Source: Cherax quadricarinatus (taxonomy: Eukaryota > Arthropoda > Malacostraca > Decapoda > Parastacidae). From it: DNA of 64,000 nucleotides. How positions within the stretch are numbered: position 1 is the first letter of the stretch; each line of letters opens with the position of its first letter. The notes under the pieces were generated by a model. It did no database searches. It worked only from the letters and a program-made list of their open reading frames with translations, and was not told where the DNA came from. The stretch spans positions 37,099,453 through 37,163,452 of the forward strand of contig NC_091321.1 of NCBI RefSeq assembly GCF_038502225.1, given 5' to 3'. This document shows, in pieces, positions 22,522 to 33,600 of the stretch. A program made the translations under genes and the position numbers.

Positions 22522-23249
22522 TTATGTGGGATAGCGATGAAGAAGTTTCTTGGCAAGTGGTTCAGCTATGTTATAGAAGCCACTATTCTGGTTGAAGTTG
22601 TCGGATATAGAAATAAGTGATGATTCCAGGATTCTTCGGTATTGAGTGTTGTCTTCTGTGGCGATAAGTCTTGAGTTTCTGTAGTTTATCAAGTGGTTGT
22701 GTGAATTACGGTGTTGTACGCAGGCATTCCTTGTGTCGTCAGACCTGCTTGCGTATTGGTGTTCTGAAATACGTGTTTGGAGGTCCCTTGATGTTTCGCC
22801 CACGTATAACTTGTTGCAGTCATTACAAGGGATTATGTATACCCCTGCAGAGGATGGAGGCTTGTCCTGCCTACTACTGGTGATGTCCTTGATGGTCGTG
22901 GTTGTGGAGGTAGATACTTGGAATGATGTTTTGGCAAAGATGTTGGAAACATGTTTGGCAATGGAGTTGGTGGGAAGGACTATGTATCTCTTCTCGGCAG
23001 TGTCTTCTCTGGGTGTGTTGAAGATGTTTAGTGCTCGCCGTCTGCAGTCTCTGATGAAGTGACGAGGATAGTGGAGTTTGGAAAATACCTGTTCAATTAT
23101 AGTGCATTCTTCCTCAAGGAACTCGTTGCTGCAGATTCTGAGTGCACGCAGGAAGAAGCCTATAATTACACCACGTTTGGTTTTGGTGTCGTGGTGAGAG
23201 TAGAAGTGGAGAAGATCGTTTTGGTTGGTGGGTTTTCGATAGACTTTAA
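22522..23249 (-). pseudogene. PLE C-terminal protein fragment, left arm
   Basis: Mirror copy of the right-arm coding sequence, starting within VYRKPTNQ at the palindrome centre and ending HRYPT. It lacks the extra residues of the right arm and any RT core, and has no start codon of its own. Confidence 0.75.
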
Positions 23250-24030
23250 CACTCTTCCTTTCCTTGATGTTCTACTCTGCAAAGCTGACCACGAACTTCG
23301 TTTTAAAGTCTATCGAAAACCCACCAACCAAAACGATCTTCTCCACTTCTACTCTCACCACGACACCAAAACCAAACGTGGTGTAATTATAGGCTTCTTC
23401 CTGCGTGCACTCAGAATCTGCAGCAACGAGTTCCTTGAGGAAGAATGCACTATAATTGAACAGGTATTTTCCAAACTCCACTATCCTCGTCACTTCATCA
23501 GAGACTGCAGACGGCGAGCACTAAACATCTTCAACACACCCAGAGAAGACACTGCCGAGAAGAGATACATAGTCCTTCCCACCAACTCCATTGCCAAACA
23601 TGTTTCCAACATCTTTGCCAAAACATCATTCCAAGTATCTACCTCCACAACCACGACCATCAAGGACATCACCAGTAGTAGGCAGGACAAGCCTCCATCC
23701 TCTGCAGGGGTATACATAATCCCTTGTAATGACTGCAACAAGTTATACGTGGGCGAAACATCAAGGGACCTCCAAACACGTATTTCAGAACACCAATACG
23801 CAAGCAGGTCTGACGACACAAGGAATGCCTGCGTACAACACCGTAATTCACACAACCACTTGATAAACTACAGAAACTCAAGACTTATCGCCACAGAAGA
23901 CAACACTCAATACCGAAGAATCCTGGAATCATCACTTATTTCTATATCCGACAACTTCAACCAGAATAGTGGCTTCTATAACATAGCTGAACCACTTGCC
24001 AAGAAACTTCTTCATCGCTATCCCACATAA
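23248..24030 (+). pseudogene. PLE RT C-terminus plus GIY-YIG endonuclease, right arm
   Basis: The PLE reading begins in the palindrome spacer with NTLPFLDVLL and continues KVYRKPTNQNDLLHFYSH, the conserved segment after the RT palm in Penelope-type enzymes. Later GVYIIPCNDCNKLYVGETSR gives the GIY-YIG core as GVYII and KLYVGETS with the catalytic Arg in LQTRISEHQ. It ends HRYPT. In full elements this endonuclease nicks DNA to prime reverse transcription. The fragment is about 260 residues against roughly 600-800 for complete PLE proteins and lacks the YxDD box. An upstream Met in the opposite arm extends the frame artificially. Confidence 0.85.
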
Positions 24031-24191
24031 GAACACTGTAGAAGGTCTGCTCACAAACTTGTCCAGTCTCCTTTCCAAGCTACCCAAGTTTTTAGACTCT
24101 ACAACCCAACTCGGTACATCATCAGATGCAGCATTCTTCACCTGACCTCAGCCGGACTATAAATACTCGCGTTCCTTCCACCCCAGGTAGT

Positions 24192-24246
24192 TCTGTTTGT
24201 GACTTGAAAAAGCCCACTGTGTGGGCGAAACGTAGTCAATAAAGGA
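24192..24246 (+). ncRNA. Hammerhead-like motif, type B, right arm of PLE
   Basis: Same sequence as the left-arm motif at 22306-22360, facing outward, about 30 bases from the element end. It shares the UUGAAAA core, the 6-bp stem II and the GAAA-CGUA-GUC segment. Confidence 0.5.
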
Positions 24247-26515
24247 TCACATTATACTGCATTTGTGTTTATATTGCCATCGTCCTGGAGTTCATTGATA
24301 TCCTCCTCAGAGTGAATTATACGGCCTATCTTTGTATCATCAGCAAACTTACTCATGTCACTAGTAATCCCTTCATCAAGGTCATTAATGTAAATTATGA
24401 ACAAGAGAGGGCCTAACACTGATCCTTGTGGAACGCCACTAGTGACTAATCCCCATTCAGATTTCACTCCATTAATGGTAACTCTCTGCTTTCTATTGGT
24501 AAGCCATGCCTCAATCCATGCTAGAACTTTACCTCCTATACCATGAGCTGCCACTTTTCTTAAGAGTCTCTTGTGAGGTACTCTGTCGAAGGCTTTACTA
24601 AAATCCAAATAAACAATATCATATTCCTTATCACTGTCAACTGCCTCAAATGTTCTATTGAAGAACGTCAGTAAGTTTGTCAGGCAGGAACGACCTCTCG
24701 TGAATCCATGCTGAGATTCATTTATCAAGTTATGCTCTTCAAGGTGACTTCTGATAATGTCAGCTATAATTGATTCTAATAACTTGCCCACTATAGATGT
24801 CAGGCTTATTGGACGGTAATTTGAAGGAGTGGACTTATCCCCTGATTTGAATATAGGAACCACAATAGCCATCTTCCACAACTCTGGCACAACACTGGTA
24901 AGGATGGACGCATTGAATACACTCGTTAATGGCTGACTAAGCTCCATCTTGCATTCCTTAAGTACCCTTGAAAACAACTCATCGGGTCCAGGGGACTTAT
25001 TTTGTTTCAGCTTGTCTATCTGTTTAATAACCATGTCCCTCGTGACAGTAATATTAGTTAACTTAAATTCATCAGGAACTAAATAATTGTTAATTACTGG
25101 AATCTCATTTACATCTTCCTGTGTAAAAACTGACAAAAAATAGTCATTAAATAAGGAACACATTTCCAGTTCATTATCCGTCAGCTGTCCATTCCCAGAT
25201 TTCAGAGGTCCTACTTTTTCCTTCACCTTCGTCCTATACACTTGAAAGAACCCCTTTGGATTAGTCTTTGATTCATTAGCAACTCTAATTTCATAGTCAC
25301 GTTTAGCCTTTCTAATCGCCTTTTTTACTTCTCTTTTAAGCTGAACATATTGGTCAGTAAGGTTAACCTCTCCTCTTCTGATGCGCCTATAAATTCCCCT
25401 TTTCTCCCCTAATAGATGCTTTAGCCTCCTGTTAACCCATTTGGGATCGTTATTATTAGACCTAATTTCTCTCTGGGGAATGTATATACTCTGGGCACTG
25501 TGTACATTATTAAGAAAACAATCATAAAAGCAGATCCCTTCATATTCATAAGTATGATTATCGTCAATAAAATCATTAGCTAGATAACCCCAATCAAGAT
25601 TAGACAGATGTTCCCTAAGTCCATTATAATCGGCAGAACGAAAATCAGGGATTTTTACTGTATTATCATTATTCTTGCATTCCCAATTAATGCTAAAGGT
25701 GATGGATTTGTGATCACTTGCGCCAAGCTCTTCAGTGATCTCCAGATTATTCACGAGTGTTTCCTTATTTGACAAGACTAGGTCTAGCAAATTATTACCC
25801 CTGGTAGGCTCAGTTACACTCTGTTTCAGAAAACAGTCCTGAACTGTTTCCATGAAGTCACTGGACTCTAGATTACCTGTCAATGAATTCCAGTCAATTT
25901 GGCTAAAGTTAAAGTCCCCTACTATGACTATGTTACTGTGTCCAGAAGCCCTAACAATTTCGTCCCAAAGAAGTCTCCCTCTATCGTGATCCAAGCCTGG
26001 AGGTCGGTATATTACACCTAGAATTAGTTTTTCTTGACCCTCCACGAACTCTACCCAAACAGACTCTGTTACTGCTCCATCTATTTTTATACCTGTTTTT
26101 ATGCAACAATTAATATTTTCTCGAACATACAATGCAACTCCTCCCCCCTTCCCATTACATCTATCCACATTGAACAACTTAAATCCCCGAATATTGCACT
26201 CAGCAGTCATATCCCGACTCTTTAAATCATACCACGTTTCAGTTAATGCAATGATATCAAAGTTCCCAGCACATGCTACCAAACGTAGTTCATTAATTTT
26301 ATTTCTTGCACTTCGACTGTTAGCATAAAATACCATCATATGTTTTTTCTTCTGCACATTTTTCCTATTCATCTTTGTTTTTACACAATTTCTGAAATTA
26401 TCATTACCCAGAGTTACTCCATGACAGTTACTATTAAGATTCTTAATATCAGAGCATAAGTCAATATATCCATACTCATTATTATTCATTTCTAAACCCA
26501 TACCTCTAACTAATC

Positions 26516-27355
26516 CTAGTTTAAAGTCCTAACAACCCCCTCAACTGAGTTAGCAAGAAAACCCACACCTGCCCTGGATAAGTGAACCCCATCCCTGGCA
26601 TACATGTCATTTCGGCCATAGAAGTTGTCCCAGTTGTCAATGAATGGTACTGCATTATCCTTACAGTGTTTATCCAGCCAACAATTAATACCAATTGCTC
26701 TGGACAACCATTCATTACCAACACCTCTTCTTGGCAAAATGCCACATATAACAGGGCGCCCCCCCTTCTTCCTAATCATGTCTATAGCTGTCCTGAACTT
26801 TCTAACTAAATCCTCACTTCTACGCTTGCCTACATCATTGCCTCCAGCACTGAGGCAAATAATAGGATTGATCCCATTACCGCTCATGATGTTGTCAAGC
26901 CGGCTAACAATGTCCTCCATCCCAGCCCCAGGAAAACATACCCTTTGTCTCCTACTCCTGTCCTTCAAGCAGAATGCCCTATCCATGTATCTAACCTGGC
27001 TATCCCCAACAACAACAATATTCTTACCTTTCTTGTTGTCGTTCGTCGTGACGATCCCAGTAGTAGACTCACATTCATCGGGTAGCACCGAGAATGCGTT
27101 GGAGGTTTCCACGGGAGTTTCCACAGCAGTCTCTTTCTTCTTCATCGTTTCTGGCTTTCCATTCGTCTTCTTGATCGTCAACTTCGTCGTCCCCTGCTGT
27201 CCAGCCACTGACCACGATCCCTTCTTGACCTGAGGACTCGAAACAGGAGGACTACTACGAATCCTCTTGTTTTCCTCGGTCAATCGCCGTATCTCCATCT
27301 TCGCTGCCCTCAATTCTTCCTTAAGTTGCTGGTAAAGTTGCTCGATGGAGGGCAT
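26516..27355 (-). CDS. CR1 ORF1 protein (subfamily C), SGNH domain, intact
   Basis: The 279-residue product starts [16 protein letters not shown], a predicted coiled coil of about 30 residues. A basic linker follows (KKGSWSVAGQQG), then the SGNH domain with [27 protein letters not shown] and [11 protein letters not shown]. All the Ser, Gly/Asn and Asp-His blocks are present. It stops 14 bases before ORF2; the one-base overlap of subfamily A is not kept. Confidence 0.85.
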   Translation of the reverse strand: MPSIEQLYQQLKEELRAAKMEIRRLTEENKRIRSSPPVSSPQVKKGSWSVAGQQGTTKLTIKKTNGKPETMKKKETAVETPVETSNAFSVLPDECESTTGIVTTNDNKKGKNIVVVGDSQVRYMDRAFCLKDRSRRQRVCFPGAGMEDIVSRLDNIMSGNGINPIICLSAGGNDVGKRRSEDLVRKFRTAIDMIRKKGGRPVICGILPRRGVGNEWLSRAIGINCWLDKHCKDNAVPFIDNWDNFYGRNDMYARDGVHLSRAGVGFLANSVEGVVRTLN

Positions 27356-27395
27356 CTTGGTTCAGTCCACGGGAGCAAACAAGACACTTCTTCAC

Positions 27396-27595
27396 AGAGT
27401 TGAGTACAGGTCACCACTGAGTTAAGTACAGGTCACCACTGAGTTAAGTACAGGTCACCACTGAGTTAAGTACAGGTCACCACTCTAGTTAAGTACAGGT
27501 CACCACTGGTTAAGTACAGGTCACCACTGAGTTAAGTACAGGTCACCACTGAGTTAAGTACAGGTCACCACTCAAAGTTAAGTACAGGTCACCAC
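27396..27595 (-). repeat. CR1 5' UTR tandem 22-bp monomers (nine copies)
   Basis: Nine tandem units of about 22 bp containing TTAAGTACAGGTCACCACT (plus-strand reading) lie upstream of ORF1, with 1-2 base variation at the junctions. They end exactly at the CR1 5' boundary. Related monomers occur at 30515-30606. The arrangement resembles the promoter monomers of mouse L1; promoter activity is inference. Confidence 0.75.
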
Positions 27596-29340
27596 CAGTC
27601 TTTGGTGCGGAACTCTATCAAATGCCTTACTAAAATCTAAGTAAACAATATCAAATTCTTTATCGTGGTCAACAGCCTCAAAAGCTTTACTGAAGAAAGT
27701 TAATAAATTAGTTAGACAAGACCGGCCTCTTGTGAATCCATGCTGAGTATCATTAATCAAGCTATGCTTATCGAGATGGCTTCTTATAATCTCAGCTATA
27801 ATTGACTCTAGTAATTTGCCTACAATTGAGGTCAGGCTTATTGGGCGGTAATTTGACGGTAACGACTTGTCCCCTGTTTTAAAAATAGGAATTACATTAG
27901 CCATCTTCCACATATCAGACACTATACCTGTTTGAAGAGATAAATTAAAAATATTAGTTAATGGTTCACAGACTTCCATTTTGCATTCCTTTAGAACCCT
28001 TGAAAAAACCTCATCAGGACCCGGTGACTTATTTTGCTTCAGTTGGTCTATCTGCTTCACAACCATTTCACTAGTGACTGTGATGTTACATAATTTATCT
28101 TCTTCTGGCCCACTATAAAAATTAATTACCGGAATATTATTAGTGTCTTCCTGTGTAAAAACCGAGAGAAAATAATTATTTAAAATCGAGCACATTTCAT
28201 TCTCTTTGTCAGTAAGATGCCCATAGTTATTTTTAAGGGGACCTATCTTATCTCTGACTTTTGTTCTATATACCTGGAAAAAGCTTTTTGGGTTAGTTTT
28301 AGAATCACTAGCAACTTTAATTTCATAGTCCCTTTTAGCTTTTCTTATCCCCTTTTTAATGTCCCTCTTAATGTCAATATACTGATTCATAAGATGACCC
28401 TCGCCTCTTTTGATACGCCTATAAATTCCTTTCTTATGCCCTAGTAGATATTTCAGCCTATTATTCATCCATTTTGGGTCATTTCTATTTGATCTAATTT
28501 CTTTATAAGGGATAAACGTTCTTTGAGCAGCATGTATTGTGTTCAGAAAACTGTCATATTGATAGCTCTCTTCGTTACCCCAGTCAACAGATAAGTGTTC
28601 TCTAAGCCCATCGTAATCTGCTAAGCGAAAATCTGGGACTGTTACTGAGTTATCCCTACTATCATACTTCCATTCAATTCTAAATGTAATTGATTTGTGG
28701 TCGCTAGCACCCAGTTCCTCTGAAACTTCTAAATTATTAACAAGGGATTCATTGTTTGCCAGAACTAAGTCAAGCAGGTTATTACCCCTTGTAGGTTCTG
28801 TCACAAACTGCTTCAAAAAACAATCCTGAACTACTTCTAAGAAGTCGTATGATTCTAAATTCCCAGTCAAGAAATTCCAATTAATATGACTAAAGTTAAA
28901 GTCTCCTAGAATTACTACATTATCGTGCCTTGTGGCCCTAACAATTTCCTCCCATAGTAGTCTCCCCTGGTCCCTATCTAAATTTGGGGGACGGTATATC
29001 ACACCTAAAATTAACTTTTCATGCCCCTCTGAAAATTCTATCCAAACAGACTCTGTATGTGTTACTTCAGACTTAATACCCGTTTTTATGCAACAGTTCA
29101 AGCGATCTCGGACATACAGTGCCACCCCACCCCCCTTCCCGATACTTCTATCTACTTGGAACAATTTAAAACCCTGAATGTGACATTCTGCAGGCATGTC
29201 CCGACTTTTTTAATTAAACCACGTCTCAGTAATGGCAAATACATCTATGTTACCTGCACTAGCAACTAGTCTCAACTCGTCCATCTTATTCCTAACACTG
29301 CGACTATTTGTGTAATAAATACCTCAAGACCCTCCTCTCT
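27596..29340 (-). pseudogene. Outer CR1 ORF2, N-terminal piece
   Basis: It holds endonuclease and the first half of RT ([55 protein letters not shown]). The frame is open from 29197 to the junction at 27596. Upstream of 29197 the reading continues as endonuclease, but a TAA (TCA to TAA, about 29210) interrupts it after TWFN. It connects to 21355 once the nested full-length CR1 is removed. Confidence 0.8.
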
Positions 29341-29517
29341 CTTTACCCTTCCTGCTCCTTTCTGTTATTCCACTAATCCTATTACTGTCCTTGTCAATTA
29401 GTGCCACTGGCTTTCCAATATCCACCTTATTTTGCCTATTACTAGTTCTCCTAGTACTCATATTACTACCCTGAGACTTCACAGTTTTCCCGCAAAAACC
29501 CATACCACTAACTGTTC

Positions 29518-30483
29518 CTAGTTTAAAGACCTAACAGCTCCCTCCACTGCGTTGGCCAGTGCTCCCACCCCACACCTAGATAACTGAACCCCATCCCTGG
29601 CATACATGTCATTTCTGCCATAGAAGAGGTCCCAGTTGTCAATGAATGTTACCGCATTTTCCTTACAGTATTTGTCCAGCCAGCAATTGACACCAATTGC
29701 TCTGGACAACCATTCATTTCCAACTCCTCTCCTTGGCAAAATGCCACATATGACAGGTTTCCCACCCTTCCTCCTAATTATCTCTATTGCTGACCTATAC
29801 CTGCTAATCAGGTCCTCACTCCTACGTCTGCCAACATCGTTGCCTCCAGCACTGAGACAGATAATAGGATTGCTCCCATTACCTCTCATGATGTCATCCA
29901 AACGGCTAACAATATCCTTCATCCCAGCCCCAGGAAAACACATTCTCTGCCTCCTACTCCTATCCTTCAAGCAGAATGCCCTATCCATGTACCTAATCTG
30001 GCTATCCCCAACAACAACAATGTTTTTACCTTCCTTGGCGTCGTCCGTCGTGATGCTCCGAGTAGTCGACTCACATTCGCCAGGTAGCATTACACCACTT
30101 GTAGAATTCGTCAAGACGTTCTCGATGGTCTTCGTTGGGGTTTCTAGGGATGTCTCACTCACGTCTGCCAATATTTCTTTGGTGCTCGTTGTGGCATTCC
30201 CAGTAGAACACTCACATTCGTCAGGTAGCACCGAGAATGGGTTGGAAGTTTCCACGGTAGTCTTCTGGTTTCTCGTTGTTTCTGCCTCTCCAACCGTTTT
30301 CTTGATCTTCAGCTTGGTTCCATGTTGCCCGGCCACTGACCAAGCTCCCCTCTTAACCTGGGGACTCACAACAGGAGGATTACTACGAATCCTCTTGTTC
30401 TCCTCCGTTAATCGCCGTATCTCCATCTTAGCAACTCTGAGCTCTTCTCTCAGCTGCTGGTAAAGTTGCTCAAGAGAGGGCAT
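29518..30483 (-). CDS. CR1 ORF1 protein (outer, subfamily B), SGNH domain, lengthened linker
   Basis: The 321-residue frame is intact. It has a coiled-coil start (MPSLEQLYQQLREELR), the linker, and an SGNH domain with [26 protein letters not shown] and ARDGVQLSRCG; the usual DGVHLS reads DGVQLS here, so the catalytic His block has Gln in place of His. It is about 40 residues longer than the 278-279-residue relatives. The extra part appears to be a duplication of the linker block: LPDECECSTGN and LPGECESTTRS occur in series. Confidence 0.8.
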   Translation of the reverse strand: MPSLEQLYQQLREELRVAKMEIRRLTEENKRIRSNPPVVSPQVKRGAWSVAGQHGTKLKIKKTVGEAETTRNQKTTVETSNPFSVLPDECECSTGNATTSTKEILADVSETSLETPTKTIENVLTNSTSGVMLPGECESTTRSITTDDAKEGKNIVVVGDSQIRYMDRAFCLKDRSRRQRMCFPGAGMKDIVSRLDDIMRGNGSNPIICLSAGGNDVGRRRSEDLISRYRSAIEIIRRKGGKPVICGILPRRGVGNEWLSRAIGVNCWLDKYCKENAVTFIDNWDLFYGRNDMYARDGVQLSRCGVGALANAVEGAVRSLN

Positions 30484-30514
30484 CCTGGTTCAGATTCACA
30501 GAGAGCACACAAAC

Positions 30515-30606
30515 AGGTCTTCACAGAACTAAGTACACGTCACCACTGAGCTAAGTACACGTCACCACTAGCTAAGTACACGTCACCACTGAGCTAAGTA
30601 CACGTA
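30515..30606 (-). repeat. CR1 5' UTR tandem 22-bp monomers (four copies)
   Basis: Four units containing CTAAGTACACGTCACCACT upstream of the outer CR1 ORF1, homologous to the monomers at 27396-27595. The last unit breaks off where the 31-bp array begins. Confidence 0.7.
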
Positions 30607-33600
30607 AGTAATACGACCTTGGTGTGCTGTTCATGGTAGTTTGCAGTCCTGCTCGTTTCCTCCTATTAGACGAGTAGTCCAGGTCTGTTGCCCAATGTAG
30701 TTTAGTATTCCTGGTCTATTACTCATTGTAGTTGAGTAGTCCTAGTCTATTGCTCATGGTAGTTGAGCAGTCATTGTCTGTTGCTCATGATAGTTGAGCA
30801 GTCCTGGTCTGTTGATCATGGTATATTAGTAGTCCTGGGCTGTTGGTCATTGTAGATGAGTGAACCTAGTTTGTTGCTAAGGTAGTTTAGTAGTCCTGGT
30901 CTGTTGCTCATTGTAGTTGAATAGTGCTGGTCTGTTGCTCCTTGTAGAAGAGTAGTCCTGCTCTTTTGCGCAAGGTAGTTTAGTAGTCCTGGTCTGTTCC
31001 TCATGTTAGTTGAGTAGTCCTGCTCTGTTGTTCACGGTAGTTTTTAGTCCTGGTCTTTTGCTAATGGTAGACGAGTTGTCCTGGGCTGTTGCTCATAGTA
31101 GACTAGTAGTCCTGGTCTGTTGCCAAATGGAGTTTAGTATTCCAAGTCTGTTACTCATTGTAGTTGAGAAGTCTTGGGCAGTTGCTCATGGTATTTGAAT
31201 AATCCTGGTCTGTTGTTAATGGAAGTTGAATAGTCCTGGTCTGTTGCTCATGGTAGTTGAGTAGCCCTGATCTGCTGCTCATGATAGTTTAGTAGTCCTG
31301 GTCTGTTGCTCATTGTAGATGAGTAGTTCTGGTCTCTTGCCCAAGGCAGTTTAATAGTCCTGGTCTGTTACTCATGGTAGTTAAGTAGTCCTGGGCTCTT
31401 ACTCATGGTAGTTGAGTAGTGCTGGTCTGTTGCTCATGGTGGTTTATTTGCCCTCTTCTGTTGCTAATGGAAGCTGAATAGTCCTGGTCTGTTGCTCATA
31501 GTAGTTCAGTAATCCTGATCTCTTATTCATGGTAGTTGAGTAGTCCTGGTCTGTTGCTCATGGTGGTTGAGTAGTCCTGATCTCTTACTCATGGTAGTTG
31601 AGTAGTCCTGGTCTGTTGTTCAGGATAGATTAGTAGTCTTGGTCTGTTGCTCATGGCACTTGAGTAGTCCTGAAAAGTTGCGCACGGTTGTTGAGTTCTC
31701 CTGGTCTGTTGCTCATTGTAGTTGAGTAGTCATAGTCTGTTGCTCATGGTAGTTGAGTAGTTCTGGTGTGTTGCTCATGATTCATCAGTGGTCCTAGTCT
31801 GTTGCTCATGGCAGTTGAGTAGTCATGGAATATTGCTAATGGTAGTTGAGTTCCCATGGTCTGTTTCTCATTGTAGTTGAGTAGTCCTGATCTGTTGCTC
31901 ATGGAAGTTGAGTAAAACTGGTCTGTTGCTCAGAGTGGCTGAGAAGTCCTGGTCTGTTGCTCATTGTATTTGAGTTGTCCTGGTCTGTTGCTGGTGGTTT
32001 TTGAGTAGTTCTGGTGCGTTGGTCTTGGTAGTTGAGTAGTTCTGGTCTGTTGCTCATTGTAGAGGAGTAGTCTTGGTCTGCTTCTCATGTTAGTTCAGTA
32101 GTCCTTATCTGTTGCTCATATTAGCTGAGAAGTCCTGCTATGTTGTTCATGGTAGTTGAGAAGTCCTGGTTTGTTGCTCATGGTAGTTGAATAGTCCTGG
32201 TCTGTTGCTCATGATAGATGAGTAGTATTGGTCTGTTGCTCATGGCATTTGAGTAGTCCTAGAAAGTTGCTCATGGTTGTTGAGTTCTACAGGTCTGTTG
32301 CTCATTGTAGTTGAGTAGTCATGGTCTGTTGCTCATGGTAGTTGAGTAGTCCTGGTGTGTTGCTCATGATACATCAGTAGTCCTGGTCTGTTGCTCATGG
32401 CAGTTGAGTAGTCCTGGAATGTTGGTAATGGTAGTTGAGTTCCCCTTGTTTGTTTCTCATTGTTGTTGAGTAGTCCTGATCTGTTCCTCATGGTAGTTGA
32501 GTAGCTCTGGTCAGTTGCTCATACTAGTTGAGTAGTACTGGTCTGTTGCCCATGGTAGATGAGTAGCTCTGGTCTGTTGCTCATAGTGGTTGAGTAGTCC
32601 TGGTCTGTTGCTTATGGTATTTGAGTTGTCCTGGTCTGTTGTTGATGATATTTGAGCAGTTCTGGTCTGTTGGTCATGGTAGTTGAGTAGTTAGGGTCTG
32701 TTGCTCATGGTAGTGGAGAAGTCTTGGTCTGCTTCTCATGTTAGTTGAGTAATCATGGTCTGTTGCTTATGGTAATTGAGTAGTCCTGGTCTGTTGCTCA
32801 TGGTAGTTGAGTAGCCCTGGACTGTTACTCCAGGTAATTGAGTAGTCAAGGTTTGCTGTTCATGGTAGTTGAGTTGTCCTGGTCAGTTGCTCATGGTGGC
32901 TGAGTAGTCCTGGTGTGTTGTTCATTGTAGTTTAGTAGTCCTTCTCTGTTGCTCATGGAAGTTGAGTAGTCCTGATCTGTTGTTCACTGAAGTTGAGTAT
33001 CCCTGGTCTGTTGCTCATGGTAGCTGAGTAGTCCTGGTTTGTTGCTTAAGAGTTGACTAGTCCTGCGTTTTTTCTCATGGTAGTTGAGTAGTCGTGGTGT
33101 GTTGTTCTTGGTACTTGAGTAGTCTTGATCTGTTGCTCATGCTATCTGAGTAGTCCTGAGCTGTTCCTCATCGTAGTTGAGTAGCCCTGGTCTGTTGCTC
33201 ATGGTAGTTGAGTAGTCCTGGTCTGTTGCTGATGGTAGTTGAGTAGTCCTGGTCTGTTGCTCATGATAGTTGAGTAGTGCTGGTCTGCTGCTCTTGGTAG
33301 TGGAGAAGTCCTGATCTGTTGCTCATGGTAGTTGAGCAGACCTGGTCTGTTGCTCATAGTAGTTGAGTAGTCCTGGTCTCTTTCTCATGGTAGTTGAATA
33401 GTCCTGGTCTGTTGCTCATGGTAGTTGAGAAGTCCTGGTCTGTTGCTCATGGTAGTTGAGGAGTCCTGGTCTGTTGCTCATGGTAGTTGAATAGTCCTCG
33501 TCAGTAGCTCATTGTAGATGAGTAGTCCTTGTCTGTTGCCCAATGTAATTTAGTAGTCCTGGTCTGTTGCTCATGGTGGTTGAATAGTCCTGTGTTTTTC

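Larger units (their letters stand above)
22243..24278. mobile_element. Palindromic Penelope-like element (type B), 976-bp inverted arms
   Basis: Inserted in CR1 ORF2 with target duplication ATCGTCCTGGAGTT (22229-22242 and 24279-24292). Arms 22274-23249 and 23303-24278 are inverted copies that stay in exact register (coordinate sums constant), with a 53-bp centre. The left end has 31 extra bases. Each arm carries the C-terminal part of a PLE protein with GIY-YIG endonuclease, a 3' region, and a hammerhead-like motif near its outer end. 5'-truncated copies joined head to head are known for Penelope-like elements. The RT catalytic core is absent, so it is non-autonomous. Confidence 0.88.
21488..26501 (-). 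pseudogene. CR1 ORF2 (subfamily C), disrupted only by the PLE
   Basis: Two open pieces, 26501-24279 and 22242-21488, join at the duplicated ATCGTCCTGGAGTT. The first holds the endonuclease (YANSRSARNKINELRL, ALTETW, VGDFNFSQIDW, ASDHKS) and RT motifs through [29 protein letters not shown] and KFADDTKIG. The second holds the CR1 C-terminus ([27 protein letters not shown]). It starts 14 bases after the ORF1 stop. It is about 980 residues without the insertion. No other lesion is visible, so it is young. Confidence 0.85.
21356..27595 (-). mobile_element. Full-length CR1-like element (subfamily C) interrupted by a PLE
   Basis: It runs from octamers at 21356 to nine 22-bp monomers at 27396-27595 and holds ORF2 then ORF1 on the minus strand. 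A 2.0-kb PLE sits within ORF2 at 22243-24278 with a 14-bp duplication. Without the PLE it is about 4.2 kb, the same size as the intact subfamily A element. Both ORFs otherwise read open, so it was probably complete until the PLE hit it. Confidence 0.88.
18128..30606 (-). mobile_element. Outer CR1 copy (subfamily B), split into four pieces by nested insertions
   Basis: One minus-strand CR1 can be traced through 18128-18837, 20470-20800, 21208-21355 and 27596-30606. Each break rejoins at the same codon of ORF2. Insertions in order are a hammerhead-bearing element (18838-20469), a short plus-strand CR1 fragment (20801-21207) and a full-length CR1 (21356-27595). The 3' end carries ACATAAGA octamers at 18128; the 5' end carries four 22-bp monomers. 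With insertions removed it is about 4.2 kb and nearly full length. Confidence 0.85.

Noticed and set aside
23248..24030. GIY-YIG homing endonuclease or DNA-repair nuclease
   Set aside because: It is preceded by the Penelope RT C-terminal segment, within inverted arms with PLE ends and a target duplication.
22243..24278. Palindrome as an assembly artefact
   Set aside because: Not fully excluded, but the 14-bp target duplication, the extra unmatched left end and the similar asymmetric element at 34632 favour a real insertion.
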